From contig NZ_CAAHFG010000001.1 in assembly GCF_900890425.1 (NCBI RefSeq), forward strand, positions 4,154,001 through 4,218,000: DNA of 64,000 nucleotides, in the 5' to 3' direction. Shown in pieces: positions 25,927 through 35,219 of this stretch. The first letter of the stretch is position 1, and every line of letters begins with the position of its first letter. The notes under the pieces are model-generated. The model did no database searches, had not been told where the DNA came from, and saw only the letters and a list, made by a program, of their open reading frames with translations. The position numbers and the translations under genes were made by a program. This DNA comes from Pontiella desulfatans (GTDB lineage Bacteria; Verrucomicrobiota; Kiritimatiellia; Kiritimatiellales; Pontiellaceae).

Positions 25927-27228
25927 TTATTCGAAGTCTTCGAGGCGCATGCGGATGGGGGTGCAGGTGGAGACATCGAGCGCGTCGATTTCGGCGATGG
26001 CCGCCACAAACTCGGACTCCTTGGCCTTCTGCGTGAGAATCACCACCGGGGCGCAGCCGCTCTCGTGCAGTTCCTTCTGGACGACGGAGGCAATGCTGAT
26101 GTTGTGCGCGCCGAAAATATTCATGACCTTCGCCATGGACCCCGGCTTGTCCTCCAGGCAGAGGCGGATGTAGCAACGTTTCTCGATGCTGCCGGGGGCG
26201 CAATAGTCCAGCTCGGACTTCTGGAGCATCATTGTAACGCTCACCGGAACCCCCTTGCCGTTGAGTTTGTCGGATGCGGCTTCCATGATGTCGCCAATAA
26301 CCGCACTACCGGTCGGCAGGCGCCCTGCACCGCGTCCGTAGTACATGGTGTCGTCAACAATGTCGCCCTTCACGAACACGGCATTGAAGGAGTCGCTGAC
26401 GGATGCGATCATGTGGGTCTTCGGCACCAGGGCCGGTTCGACGGAGAGTTCCACCTCGCCGTGGTTTTCCTTGATGATGGCGAGCAACTTGATGCGGTAG
26501 CCGAGCTCCTCCGTATTGCGGATTTCGGAGGCGGCGAGGCCGCGGATGCCTTTGGTCGGGCAGGCTTCCATGGGAACGGGCGCGCCATAGGCCATCGAGG
26601 CGAGCACAACGGCCTTGTGGGCGGTGTCGATGCCGTCGATGTCGAGATCGGGCGGGGTTTCGGCATAGCCAAGCGCCTGGGCATCGGCCAGGATTTCGTC
26701 GAACGGCAGGCCTTCGCGCTCCATGCGGGTGAGGATATAGTTGCAGGTGCCGTTGAGGATGCCGTAGATGCTTTCGATCCGGTTGCCGATGAGTCCGGCG
26801 CGCTGGGAGCGCAGGATCGGTATCCCGCCGCCAACGGAAGCTTCGTAGTAGATGCCGGTGTTGTTTTCGCGGGCGGTTTTATAGATTTCCTCGCCGTGGT
26901 CGGCCAGCAGCGCCTTGTTGGCGGTGATGACGGGCTTGCCCCGCTTGAGCGCCTCGAGCGTGAAGGTGCGCGCAATGGAGGTTCCGCCAACGAGTTCCAC
27001 GATCAGGTCTATGCCGTCGTCGGTGATGACGGACATGGCATCGGTGGTCAGCACGCCTTCGCCCACGCTGATGCCGCGGTCGGTTTCGATGTCGAGATCG
27101 GCGATTTTCGCGACCACCGGGACGATTCCGGTTCGCTCGGCCATCAGCGCCCCGTTCTTCTGGATGCCTTCGACCACGCCGGCACCGACCGTGCCGAATC
27201 CGAGTATACCGATCTTGATTTCTTTCAT
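25927..27228 (-). CDS. hom: Homoserine dehydrogenase
   Basis: 433 aa from the ATG at 27228 with AGGAAG 5 bases upstream. It reduces aspartate semialdehyde to homoserine. The Rossmann motif GFGTVGAGV is at the N-terminus. VITANKALLADHG, YEASVGGGIPI and GILNGTCNYILT are the conserved catalytic blocks. A C-terminal ACT domain (RLCLEDKPGSMAKVMNIFG) should sense threonine. Gene order hom-lysC and the 92-bp gap with a hairpin suggest one transcript. Confidence 0.95.
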   Translation of the reverse strand: MKEIKIGILGFGTVGAGVVEGIQKNGALMAERTGIVPVVAKIADLDIETDRGISVGEGVLTTDAMSVITDDGIDLIVELVGGTSIARTFTLEALKRGKPVITANKALLADHGEEIYKTARENNTGIYYEASVGGGIPILRSQRAGLIGNRIESIYGILNGTCNYILTRMEREGLPFDEILADAQALGYAETPPDLDIDGIDTAHKAVVLASMAYGAPVPMEACPTKGIRGLAASEIRNTEELGYRIKLLAIIKENHGEVELSVEPALVPKTHMIASVSDSFNAVFVKGDIVDDTMYYGRGAGRLPTGSAVIGDIMEAASDKLNGKGVPVSVTMMLQKSELDYCAPGSIEKRCYIRLCLEDKPGSMAKVMNIFGAHNISIASVVQKELHESGCAPVVILTQKAKESEFVAAIAEIDALDVSTCTPIRMRLEDFE

Positions 27229-27360
27229 ATCTACTTCCTGTTGGGTGAAAAAACGAAGCGCAACCATAGTTAAATGGACTTTCGACTCAAGCCAAAAGCC
27301 CATACTTTAAAGGGGATCCCACCTATTGGAACCCCCTTCCGAAATCCGGTTTTCGCACCG

Positions 27361-28110
27361 CTAATAGCGGGTCGACTTGGGGCGCGTGGGATGGGTCCGG
27401 GTGCAGGTTTTGTCGAAATAGGCGCCCACCGGGAGTTTTTTAAGGTTTTCCAGGTTTTCGAAGAGCCATTTGCTGGTTTCCGAGTGCGCGATGATGATTC
27501 CGCGCTTATCGGTTACCGTGACGAGATAGCCGTTGTATTTCCTGCCGCGGTAATCGTCGTCGTAGAGATATTCCATCACCTCCACCTTCTTGCCCTTGAA
27601 TTCGTGGGACAACTGGTTTGCCCTGGAAGGGGTGAAGCTGCTTGAACCGCGGTCGAGCAGGATGAACTTGTCGCCATACGTTTTCCGTTCCGCGCCGATG
27701 GCGAAATATTCCACCTGCAGCTCATGGGGATAGGGCCGGGCGCTGGTCTGCTTCATCTTCACCCCGAACACATAGTCGAAAATCGTTGCGTCCTGGTTTT
27801 CAATATAGGGTCCGGTTTCGACGAAGCGCTGCCCGGACTGCTTCGTGAAGGTAATGTTGAACACCGGCGCCTTGGCCAGATCGATGAACTCCAGATCCTC
27901 GGGCGACATCTGGGCAACCGGGATTTTCACGGTTTTCCCCTTTTCGGTTTTCAAAACCAGCTTGTCGCCCATCACGGAAACAAACTCCGCTTCGACCGTT
28001 TTTCCATCCGTGCTCGTCCACACCCGCATTTCCGCCTGCACCTGGTGCAAGGGGATCAAGACCACCAGTGCGGCAAGGCCCAGCCATCCAGCATGTTTGA
28101 TTGTCGTCAT
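27361..28110 (-). CDS. Exported SHD1-domain protein
   Basis: 249 aa from the ATG at 28110 (MTTIKHAGWLGLAALVVLIP), which has a signal peptide ending near VQAE. Residues about 28-75 (RVWTSTDGKTVEAEFVSVMG ... VPVAQMSPEDLEFI) form an SHD1-like domain, common in exported proteins of the PVC group and of unknown role. The rest has no recognised motif. It starts 11 bp after the upstream TonB-like gene, so both are one operon. Confidence 0.7.
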   Translation of the reverse strand: MTTIKHAGWLGLAALVVLIPLHQVQAEMRVWTSTDGKTVEAEFVSVMGDKLVLKTEKGKTVKIPVAQMSPEDLEFIDLAKAPVFNITFTKQSGQRFVETGPYIENQDATIFDYVFGVKMKQTSARPYPHELQVEYFAIGAERKTYGDKFILLDRGSSSFTPSRANQLSHEFKGKKVEVMEYLYDDDYRGRKYNGYLVTVTDKRGIIIAHSETSKWLFENLENLKKLPVGAYFDKTCTRTHPTRPKSTRY

Positions 28111-28120
28111 ATCCGCTACC

Positions 28121-29239
28121 TCAATAATCCCTGAACACCGGGCCGTTGGTGACACTTGCCTCGCCCTCGGGCATGGTCTCGTAAATGGCATCGACCAGAT
28201 CGTGGGAAGGCTCGGTGGTCTTGAAGATCGGGAGGATGGGGCCGCCCTGTCTGTTTCTAGGATAATCCACCCCTTCCACTTCGACCGTCAGCATGGCGGA
28301 AAACTGGCCGCCCGGCTCCTCGCCGATCAAGACATCCATATCCAAGGGGACTCCCGCCTTGAGCGTGATCCAGTCGCCGACCACGGCCGTGTTGTTGCCG
28401 AGGTAGAACTTGCGGCTGTCCGCCGACTTGCTCGACCACCCCCGGCAGGCGGACTGCATGGCCTCCTCGGAATTGCCCGGCCAGCTCGCGTTCAGCACGA
28501 TCTTCCCATCCACGCGGACCACCAGGTTGTCGTCCCCCTGCCCCCAGAACCGGAAGGTGATGTCCTCCTTGTGAACCAGCTGGCCCTTGTAGTGGACCGC
28601 CCAGCAGTAGCCGATCGTATCGGCCTCGTCGAACGCCGACGGGGCAATCGAGGAAAGGATGGCCGGAACCATGATCGTGGTGGCATACAGTTGTTTCGGG
28701 GAACGGTAGTATTGGGCAATGGCCGCAGGTTTCCAGCCCCGCAGCACAAACTGCTTCATCTCCTCCGTGTATTTTTCGCGCGACATGGGAATCGGCCTGC
28801 CCTGGCGGTTGCGCTTGAAATCGATGAACGTGCCCACGAAATCGTTGCCAATGCTTTGGCCGCCGCCGAAAATGGTGACCTCCCCCAGATCCGGCATGAT
28901 TTCGAACCCGCCGATGCCGCCGGCCAGGCCGTCCGCCATCCCGCTCATTTCCGGCAACTGGATATCCGGCATGCTGGCGCGCTTGACCTTGGTGACAATG
29001 CGGGTGGTCGGCTTGGGCTTGGAGGTTTTCTTCACCTTCACCTGCGGCTTCTTGAGCTTCATTTTCGGACGATCCACCGGCGCCGGGGGAACAAACTTCT
29101 TTTCCTCCTTCTGGACCACCGAAAACACCACCAGCATACCCGCCAGCAGGAATGCCGCCGCATGCACCAGCAAACTGACGACAAACCCACTCGGTGCTCC
29201 CTTAACCACACCCTTTGCCTTATTGAGCCGCTTCTTCAT
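28121..29239 (-). CDS. TonB-like membrane-anchored periplasmic protein
   Basis: 372 aa. A short cytoplasmic start (MKKRLNKAKGVVKGAPSG) is followed by one membrane helix (FVVSLLVHAAAFLLAGMLVVF) and a Lys/Pro-rich linker (VDRPKMKLKKPQVKVKKTSK), the layout of energy-transducer TonB proteins. The C-terminal 250 residues do not look like the TonB C-terminal domain, however; VHYKGQLVHKEDITFRFWG and NLVVRVDGKIVLNA resemble a PA14-type carbohydrate-binding fold. No exbB or exbD is near. Role unknown; possibly an envelope-spanning binding protein. Confidence 0.6.
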   Translation of the reverse strand: MKKRLNKAKGVVKGAPSGFVVSLLVHAAAFLLAGMLVVFSVVQKEEKKFVPPAPVDRPKMKLKKPQVKVKKTSKPKPTTRIVTKVKRASMPDIQLPEMSGMADGLAGGIGGFEIMPDLGEVTIFGGGQSIGNDFVGTFIDFKRNRQGRPIPMSREKYTEEMKQFVLRGWKPAAIAQYYRSPKQLYATTIMVPAILSSIAPSAFDEADTIGYCWAVHYKGQLVHKEDITFRFWGQGDDNLVVRVDGKIVLNASWPGNSEEAMQSACRGWSSKSADSRKFYLGNNTAVVGDWITLKAGVPLDMDVLIGEEPGGQFSAMLTVEVEGVDYPRNRQGGPILPIFKTTEPSHDLVDAIYETMPEGEASVTNGPVFRDY

Positions 29240-29453
29240 TCACCACTCCGGAAAACCCTCTCTTCGTGCCGCGTCATCGCAAGATGAAAACCACCATCCC
29301 CGTTCGTCAGGCTCCAAATGGCCAAACGGCAGAAAAGGCGGGACGCACCACGGATCACGATTTTCGCAAAAAGTAATCCAGAATGGGTTCCCGGTCAACA
29401 TTCCCTTGCGCCTAGCTTATACCTTTTCCCGTCAGGTCCGGGGCGCCTCCATG

Positions 29454-29488
29454 GAAAAAGGCCGGAACCCAAGGGAGGGGCCGGCCTT
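29454..29488 (-). terminator. Intrinsic terminator after the frameshifted SHD1 gene
   Basis: Stem AAGGCCGG / CCGGCCTT followed on the minus strand by T-rich sequence (six A in plus orientation, 29454-29459). Confidence 0.7.
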
Positions 29489-29516
29489 CCATCGCTTTTC
29501 CGGAACTGATCGCGGA

Positions 29517-30521
29517 TCACGGATTCCGGTTGTGGAACCCCGGACGGGACTCATCCGCCGCGTGTTCGGGCCTGGCGCTCCAAGCATATTTTTTCACGAT
29601 GTTTTTGGGCACGGCAACCTCGCGCTCCCGCACCGTACCATCCGGCGCCTTCATGGTAACCTTGACCCAGATGCCGTTGAGCTCGCCCTCCAGGTCGATC
29701 AGCTCGCCCTCGGCCGAACTGCTGGCATTCCGGTTGAGGATCGTAACACTATCGGTTGGCAAGGTCTTGCGGGCATGGGGCGCCAGGGCGTCAACCTGCA
29801 AACGCCCGGATTCCACCCGCTCCTCGGCCACCGCCATATAGAAGCCTTGTTGCTGTCCGCCAAAGCGGGAGTTGCCCCGGCTTTGCTGCGGCTGGTCGTC
29901 GCCGTCTTCCCGCACCGCGCGCTCCTGGTCATAGAAAATGCGGTATTCGAGATCCAGTTTTTCCAGCCGAAGGTTGCTGCGGTTGGCCAAGGTGATATCG
30001 TAGCGATAGCGAACGTTCTTATCGACGGCGACCACCTCGGGACTACCCCGCCTCCGCCGCCGCCTTCACCCCCGCCACCGCCGCCGCCGCCACCGCCCCC
30101 CCGCCGCCTGCCCGAGCAGCCCGCCACCACCGCCGCCCTGCCCGCCTGGCCGACCTTGCCCGTCCTGCGTCGACTCATGCTTTGTCTTCCACTTGCGGAT
30201 TTCAACGCGGCTAAGCGTGACCGGAAACTGCGTGGCCGACATAAACTCGGTCACCGGCCCCCACGTCATGATGTAGGCCTGGTCTTCCGGGGCAAAGGCC
30301 TTGCTGCAGATCCTGATCCGCTGGCCATCGTCCCGCAAAATTTCCACCTTGTCCGTATCGCACTCATAGGAGAGCACCCTTGCCCAGAGCTTGCGTCCAT
30401 CGTTCGCGGCGAACTCGCGGAACTCCTTGGCCGGCCGCGCGCCGGCGGTGATTGTGGCCAGCAACAACGCTAGCGCTCCCACTTTCATTCTTTTCGTTCC
30501 TTGGCTTGTTCTTGTCTTCAT
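29517..30521 (-). pseudogene. Exported SHD1-domain protein with a Gly-rich linker; two compensating frame breaks
   Basis: Start ATG at 30521 with AAGGAGG upstream; hydrophobic signal ALALLLATITAGA. The N-terminal SHD1-like domain (REFAANDGRKLWARVLSYE) reads in one frame and then hits a stop at 30066-30068 inside a GGC-rich tract. The C-terminal half (VDKNVRYRYDITLANRSNLR ... EREVAVPKNIVKKYAW) is in the same frame below 30050. Between them the sensible Gly-rich reading is in another frame. One G fewer in the G6 run near 30096-30101 and one more in the G4 run near 30049-30052 would restore one continuous protein. Homopolymer sequencing error or a real double mutation are both possible. It has the 39-bp regulon element upstream. 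Confidence 0.7.
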
Positions 30522-30550
30522 GGCATATGCCTCCTTAGCTTTAGACGGTG

Positions 30551-30607
30551 CCATTGAAACAGGGAACCATGACAACCAACCCCGGCAGGCCATTAACTTT
30601 TTGTCAT
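30551..30607 (-). promoter_or_regulatory. Regulon element 1 (upstream of SHD1 gene)
   Basis: Minus strand: ATGACAA-N4-TTAAT, then TTGTCAT ending exactly 39 bp from the first base, then TTTCAATGG at the fixed downstream position. It is one of six copies with the same spacing between 30 and 45 kb. Confidence 0.8.
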
Positions 30608-30637
30608 CATGCATTCCCGCCTTGCCTCCCAGGGGGA

Positions 30638-30991
30638 TTATGCCGCGGCGGAACGGGAAACCGGCTTCCGGACTCCGTAAATTGATTCGGACAGCTTGGC
30701 CGCGGCGGCGGTGTCGCCGAGCGCGACGAGGCAGTTCATGATGCCCTGCACGGGCCAATCGTCGTTGCTGATTCGGCGGGCCTGTTCATAAAAGCCGATC
30801 GCCTCCTCGTAGGCGCCCAGCCGGTAGGCAAGCCAGCCGGCCCGCAGGAAAACCGCGTAGGATTCCCGGTCGTCGGCCAGGATCAGCTTATGGATTTCCA
30901 GGGCCTTCCGGTAGTCGCCCCGGCTCTCCGCGCGGCGCGATTGGGCCCAGTGCTTCTCCCGCAAATATCTCTGTTTTTCGGTCGCATTCAT
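30638..30991 (-). CDS. Small TPR-like protein
   Basis: 117 aa from the ATG at 30991 (MNATEKQRYLREKHWAQSRR). An ATG two codons earlier is too close to the AAGGAG site. Helical pairs with tetratricopeptide character are visible: GDYRKALEIHKLILADDRES, AGWLAYRLGAYEEAIGFYEQ and ALGDTAAAAKLSESIY. There is no signal peptide, so it is cytoplasmic. Likely a protein-protein adaptor in the regulon below which it sits. It carries its own regulon element. Partner unknown. Confidence 0.65.
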   Translation of the reverse strand: MNATEKQRYLREKHWAQSRRAESRGDYRKALEIHKLILADDRESYAVFLRAGWLAYRLGAYEEAIGFYEQARRISNDDWPVQGIMNCLVALGDTAAAAKLSESIYGVRKPVSRSAAA

Positions 30992-31026
30992 CGTCATTGC
31001 TCCTTTCGGTTTCCCGATTACGAAGA

Positions 31027-31083
31027 GCATTGAAGCCGATGAACATGACGCGGAACGGCGCGGCAAAATTAACGGTTTGTCAT
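31027..31083 (-). promoter_or_regulatory. Regulon element 2 (upstream of TPR gene)
   Basis: Minus strand: ATGACAA-N4-TTAAT, CGTCAT ending at 39 bp, then CTTCAATG at the fixed position. It directly follows the stop of the TolC-like gene. Confidence 0.8.
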
Positions 31084-31098
31084 GATGGGTAGGCGGGG

Positions 31099-32316
31099 CT
31101 ATTCGCCGAGGGTGCCGAGCTCTTCGGCCATATCGATGGCCAAGCGCTCGCGCTCGAATTCCATGCGGGCCGTACCCAGGGCGGTTTCGAGGATCCGCTT
31201 GTGGATGAGTAGCGCATCGCGCGACTGCTCCAGGGGCAATGTCTTCATCCGCACCAGGTCTTCCTCCAACCGCTCCACCAGGGGCTGGATGAGCCGGTTC
31301 CGCCGTTCAATGCCCTCATTGAGCGCCAGCGACGTGTTGAGCAGAACGAGCAACCGCTCCTCCATTTCCGCGTTCCGCTGATCCATGGCGGAAACCGTAA
31401 GCGCCTTCTGCTCGCGATACAAGGCGATGTCCGGATTCCGGGTTCCCCACGGCAGGACGAACGAGGCCGAGATGCCCCAGCTATCGGCATTGTCGCCCGA
31501 GTAGCCCATGCTGTATTCCGGTTGGATATATTTGAAACGGAAGCCATCTTCGGAACGCGCAACGGCCTCGGCCGCGCCCAGCGCCAGGGCCTCGGTTTCG
31601 AGTTGGCGGTAGTCGGCCCGGTTCGCACGCGCCCGCTGAACGAGCTCGGCAAGTTCGAGCCGTTCCGGCAGCGCGAGGGTGGCCGTTTTGGAGAACGCAT
31701 CCAGATCGGCCCGGTCGCCCACGCCCAGATGCAAGCGCCGCTCGACTTGGATGAATTCCACCTCCACCTGGTCGCGTTCATTCATCAGGTCGAGATAGTG
31801 GCCATAGAGCTTCGCCCGGTCGGCCGCGGCGAGTTCGCGCGATTCAACGGCCTGGTCCGCCCGCGCCAGGAAGGGGGCGATGCGCTCCATCTCCATCGCA
31901 TAGAGAGCGAGCTCCTTCCGCAGCACGCGGTAGGAGCAGAAATCGCGATAGACCTCCAGCAAGTCCCGCCATTCCAGCGCCGCAATCCGCAACCGCTCCG
32001 ACTCGGCGACGAGGGTCAGCCGCTCGCGCAGCTTGTCCTTGCTCCAGCGGTCCGGCAAATAGATCCGCAACGCAACGCCGACACTGTCGTCCGTCACGCG
32101 CGGGCGCAGTTCGATGCCGTATTCCGAGCGACTTTTCGCCCGCGCGGCGGCTTGCTCCACGGCAATCGACTCCTCCATCAGCGCGCTCTCGGAACGGGAG
32201 CGCACCGTGTGCTTCAACGCCCCGGTCTCCATGGCCTTGTCCAACTCCCCGTCCGCGAACAGGACGTGCGGCAACAGGCAGCAAGAGATGCGGAATAAGA
32301 TGCTTCGGAGCTTCAT
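31099..32316 (-). CDS. TolC-family outer-membrane efflux protein
   Basis: 405 aa from the ATG at 32316, which overlaps the HlyD stop as ATGA. A signal-like hydrophobic start (ILFRISCCLLPHVLFA) is followed by long alpha-helical repeats rich in E, R, L and A, with two beta-strand-like hairpins (GIELRPRVTDDSVGVALRIYL, in part, and YSMGYSGDNADSWGISASFVLP, in part). This is the TolC/OEP layout of coiled-coil barrels with membrane strands. It would form the outer-membrane exit duct for the HlyD-type adaptor upstream. No ABC or RND pump gene is present. Confidence 0.75.
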   Translation of the reverse strand: MKLRSILFRISCCLLPHVLFADGELDKAMETGALKHTVRSRSESALMEESIAVEQAAARAKSRSEYGIELRPRVTDDSVGVALRIYLPDRWSKDKLRERLTLVAESERLRIAALEWRDLLEVYRDFCSYRVLRKELALYAMEMERIAPFLARADQAVESRELAAADRAKLYGHYLDLMNERDQVEVEFIQVERRLHLGVGDRADLDAFSKTATLALPERLELAELVQRARANRADYRQLETEALALGAAEAVARSEDGFRFKYIQPEYSMGYSGDNADSWGISASFVLPWGTRNPDIALYREQKALTVSAMDQRNAEMEERLLVLLNTSLALNEGIERRNRLIQPLVERLEEDLVRMKTLPLEQSRDALLIHKRILETALGTARMEFERERLAIDMAEELGTLGE

Positions 32317-33329
32317 CGTTTCCCCATCCATTGTTCCATGATGGAGATGTCCGGAACCACGACCACCCGCTCGCCGGGCACCAGTTCGTCGCCCTCGTCG
32401 AGTTGGATGACGATACGGCGGCCACGCAGGATCTGGTCGCCGAAGCCGGTGAAGACGGGCAGCTTGCGGATATCGGCGGTCACCGTTTGCACCGTGCCCA
32501 TGTGGACTTCACGGCTGGCCGAAGCAATGACGCGGCACTTTTCACCTTCCATGATATCGCCGCGCCGCTCCTCAGGCACGAAGGCGATGATGCGGGAGGT
32601 GGAAACATTGCTGATGCGCAGGATGGGGTCGCCGGTTTCCACCACGTCGCCGGGTTGGTGCAGCACCTCGGCCACCACTCCGGCGGTGTTCGCCTCGAGC
32701 CGGCATTGGGCGGCCTGAAGCTGCTTGAGTTCCTCGGAGTTGAATTGTTCAACATGGCTCTGCGCCGCCGCGAGCCTTTTTTCGAGCTGGGCGATCAGGT
32801 CGGGATAATGGCCCAGTACCTTGCGCGTGGCCTCGATTTGCGGGCGGAGGTCTTCGGCATCCTGTTCGAGCAGCAGGTTTTTGGAAAGCAGGTCCTGCGT
32901 CCGCGTCCAGCGGCTTTCCAAGGCCTGGAGCTCCGCCGCCGTCTTGGCCTCATCGAGCTTGAGGTTTTCCACATCGCAACGGATGGCGTGCACCTTGTCG
33001 CTCGTCTTCATGAGCGAGGCCTGGTCCATCAGCAGTTCGGTGGCCAGCGCGACGTTGTCGAGTTCGCCGAGCAGTTGCCCGGCATGGACGGCTTCGCCCA
33101 TGCCGACCAGCAGGGTTTTCAGGCGGCCGTCCTCGATCGGCGAAACATATTCATAGGTGCGCTCGGCCACGCCGTGGAAACGGATGCGGTGGAGCCCGCC
33201 GGGCAGCAGCAGCAACACGGCAACCGCGGCGCTCAGCCAAATGACCCACGGCCAGCTGCTGAAAAGCTGCTTGACGAGATGCCGGCGGCGGTGGCGCAGG
33301 GCGGGACGTTGGAAATTTCGATTAGTCAT
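32313..33329 (-). CDS. HlyD/RND-type periplasmic adaptor (membrane fusion protein)
   Basis: 338 aa. One N-terminal membrane helix (WVIWLSAAVAVLLLLPGG), a split lipoyl-like domain (SPIEDGRLKTLLVGMGEAVHAG and EANTAGVVAEVLHQPGDVV, in part) and a central coiled coil (about residues 85-215, with ALESRWTRTQDLLSKN and LIAQLEKRLAAAQ). It bridges an inner-membrane partner and the TolC-like duct. In this operon the only inner-membrane candidate is the DUF4956 protein encoded directly upstream, which makes an unusual assembly possible. Confidence 0.85.
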   Translation of the reverse strand: MTNRNFQRPALRHRRRHLVKQLFSSWPWVIWLSAAVAVLLLLPGGLHRIRFHGVAERTYEYVSPIEDGRLKTLLVGMGEAVHAGQLLGELDNVALATELLMDQASLMKTSDKVHAIRCDVENLKLDEAKTAAELQALESRWTRTQDLLSKNLLLEQDAEDLRPQIEATRKVLGHYPDLIAQLEKRLAAAQSHVEQFNSEELKQLQAAQCRLEANTAGVVAEVLHQPGDVVETGDPILRISNVSTSRIIAFVPEERRGDIMEGEKCRVIASASREVHMGTVQTVTADIRKLPVFTGFGDQILRGRRIVIQLDEGDELVPGERVVVVPDISIMEQWMGKR

Positions 33330-33344
33330 GGTGCATCCCCCTGC

Positions 33345-34046
33345 TTAAAGTTCCACGGTCGTGCGTTGCATGACGAGATTGACTTCCGCGATCGAGTCGA
33401 GCGCTTCGAGCTTCTTGACGATGTCGACCTGGTAGGAAGGATCGATCAGCCGGACCTGGTAGGAATATTCGAGCAGGTCGCCCTGCACGGCTTCGCGCAT
33501 GGCGAGCAGCATGTAGGCGGAGCAGCATTCGGCCAGCACGGCGTCCACCTCGGTGCGGGCGGCATCGTTGTCGGCTTCAACCAGGAAGCGCAGCATCGCC
33601 TCGTAGCGGCGGCGCGTGGCGAACGGCGCCCAGTGCAGCAGCACGATCACGGAGCTGAGCAGCACGCATCCCGTCACCGCCACGGCAAACATGCCCGCGC
33701 CGCAGGCAATGCCCAGCCCGAGCGCCGCGAACAGGAACATCATGTCGCGCGGGTCGCGCACCACGGTGCGGAAGCGGATCAGCGAAAGCGCGCCGAGCAC
33801 CCCGATCCCCCGCGCAACGCTGTCGCCCATCGACATCATCACCATGCACACGATCATGCCGCCGAGAATCAGCGTGTGCACGAACGAGCGGGAATAGGAG
33901 AGCGACTGGAACGTCAGCTGGTAGAGTTTCGCAATCACGGAGCACAGCACAAAGCTCAGCAGCATCGCGGAGATGACATGCTGCAGGCTCAGGCTCTGCC
34001 CGCTTCCGGCCGCGGCCAACAGGTCGGCCAATCCACTTGTATCCAT
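33345..34046 (-). CDS. DUF4956 membrane protein
   Basis: 233 aa; AAGGAG at 5 bases before the ATG at 34046. About four transmembrane helices (VISAMLLSFVLCSVIAKLYQ, SFVHTLILGGMIVCMVMMSM, FLFAALGLGIACGAGMFAV, TGCVLLSSVIVLLHW). The conserved core GVLGALSLIRFRTVVRDPRD is diagnostic of DUF4956. The cytoplasmic C-terminus has an ACT-like pattern. DUF4956 proteins often neighbour VTC-domain and CotH proteins, as here; the molecular role is not known. It lies 12 bp downstream of the VTC gene. Confidence 0.85.
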   Translation of the reverse strand: MDTSGLADLLAAAGSGQSLSLQHVISAMLLSFVLCSVIAKLYQLTFQSLSYSRSFVHTLILGGMIVCMVMMSMGDSVARGIGVLGALSLIRFRTVVRDPRDMMFLFAALGLGIACGAGMFAVAVTGCVLLSSVIVLLHWAPFATRRRYEAMLRFLVEADNDAARTEVDAVLAECCSAYMLLAMREAVQGDLLEYSYQVRLIDPSYQVDIVKKLEALDSIAEVNLVMQRTTVEL

Positions 34047-34058
34047 AGTACTCCTTAA

Positions 34059-34886
34059 TTAGTCATACATAAACTGGTCGGAAAAGGGGGCCTCCCCTTT
34101 TCCGATCAAAAGGTTTTCCATCCAGATGGCGGTGGAATATTTGCAATTGCCGCACCGGATCAGATCGAACTCCTGCACCAGCTCCACCATCCAGGTGGGC
34201 ACCTGCTCGGTGCACTTGACCTCCAGCACGAGCGACGACTCGCGGCGGTGGCGCACCAGCCCGCTGTCCATCGAAATAAAGCGGCCGTCCCCGCCCCAGT
34301 TGTACATATCGAACACAGGCTGGTAGCAGAGCTGGGAATCGAAGGTGATGCGCGCGTAGTGGTCGAAGATGCCGGTGAAGGCTTCGCGGCAATAACGGAC
34401 ATACACCAGCGGGCGCGCATCGATCTCTTCGGCAAGACGGACGAATTCGCGGAACGCCTCGCGCTCCTTCACCGATTTAAGGTTCAGTTCATCGGCATGC
34501 TTTTTCAAGATGCCGGGCTTCCATTCATCGAACGGAATGCACGCCCTCGACTTGATGACGCGTTCGAAATATTTGCGTTTGATTTCGAGGAACACCGGCG
34601 CCTGGCCCGGTGGCTTTCCGTAGGTGCGCACCCGCAGCTTGAACCGGTGCGCCGCCTCCCATTCCTTGGCATAGTGGAGCGAAAGCGCCTCGTTATCCAT
34701 CTGCAGGGTGTTGATGAAATATTGCCCGCCGGCCGCCGCGCAATGTTTGTCCATCGTGCAATAGGGGCGGATGAAGGCCTTGATCGGCTCCACCAGCTGG
34801 CGCGGAATGATGTACTTCGCCTCAAAGCGGTCCAGTTCAGTGGAAAAGTCCGCTGCCGCCGTTCTCGATTTATTAACACCCACCAT
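34059..34886 (-). CDS. VTC-domain protein (polyphosphate polymerase-like)
   Basis: 275 aa from the ATG at 34886; the start is uncertain because no close ribosome-binding site is visible. It has the tunnel-fold pattern of the VTC/CYTH superfamily: RFEAKYIIPRQ at the start, then alternating charged strands FKLRVRTYGKPP, FLEIKRKYFERVIKSRA, YVRYCREAF, RITFDSQL and SSLVLEVKCTEQVPTWM. Basic and acidic residues of this kind line the nucleotide and polyphosphate channel in the yeast family member. Whether this one makes polyphosphate is not known. First gene of VTC-DUF4956-HlyD-TolC and preceded by a regulon element. Confidence 0.87.
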   Translation of the reverse strand: MVGVNKSRTAAADFSTELDRFEAKYIIPRQLVEPIKAFIRPYCTMDKHCAAAGGQYFINTLQMDNEALSLHYAKEWEAAHRFKLRVRTYGKPPGQAPVFLEIKRKYFERVIKSRACIPFDEWKPGILKKHADELNLKSVKEREAFREFVRLAEEIDARPLVYVRYCREAFTGIFDHYARITFDSQLCYQPVFDMYNWGGDGRFISMDSGLVRHRRESSLVLEVKCTEQVPTWMVELVQEFDLIRCGNCKYSTAIWMENLLIGKGEAPFSDQFMYD

Positions 34887-34932
34887 GGTTACGCTATCGC
34901 CCGTCCTTGCCGGTTCCTTTGTTTTGATGGCT

Positions 34933-34989
34933 CCATTGAAACCGGTAAGAATGACACGGCGGCATGGCCGCCAATGAAACAATCGTCAT
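34933..34989 (-). promoter_or_regulatory. Regulon element 3 (upstream of VTC-DUF4956-HlyD-TolC operon)
   Basis: Minus strand: ATGACGA-N4-TTCAT, TGTCAT ending at 39 bp, TTTCAATGG at the fixed position. About 50 bp before the VTC start. Confidence 0.8.
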
Positions 34990-35219
34990 AAACCCGATTC
35001 TCGCCGCACACCCACGCACATCGCCTATTATCCAACATGATTCAAGAACGGATTTAACCATTCCAAGGCAAGCCTGTCCACCATCCGTTTCAATGATGGA
35101 TAACGCCCTTTTTGCCAGAGCGGAGTTGCCGAACGAATCCCAACCCAAGTTAACCAGTTAGCTTCATTCGCATGAACAGCCCATCCAGGGAAGGAAGCAA
35201 CAGGCCACTTCGCCGCGGC

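Noticed and set aside
31099-33329. Complete RND or ABC efflux pump
   Set aside because: Only an adaptor and an outer-membrane duct are encoded; no RND permease or ATPase is found nearby.
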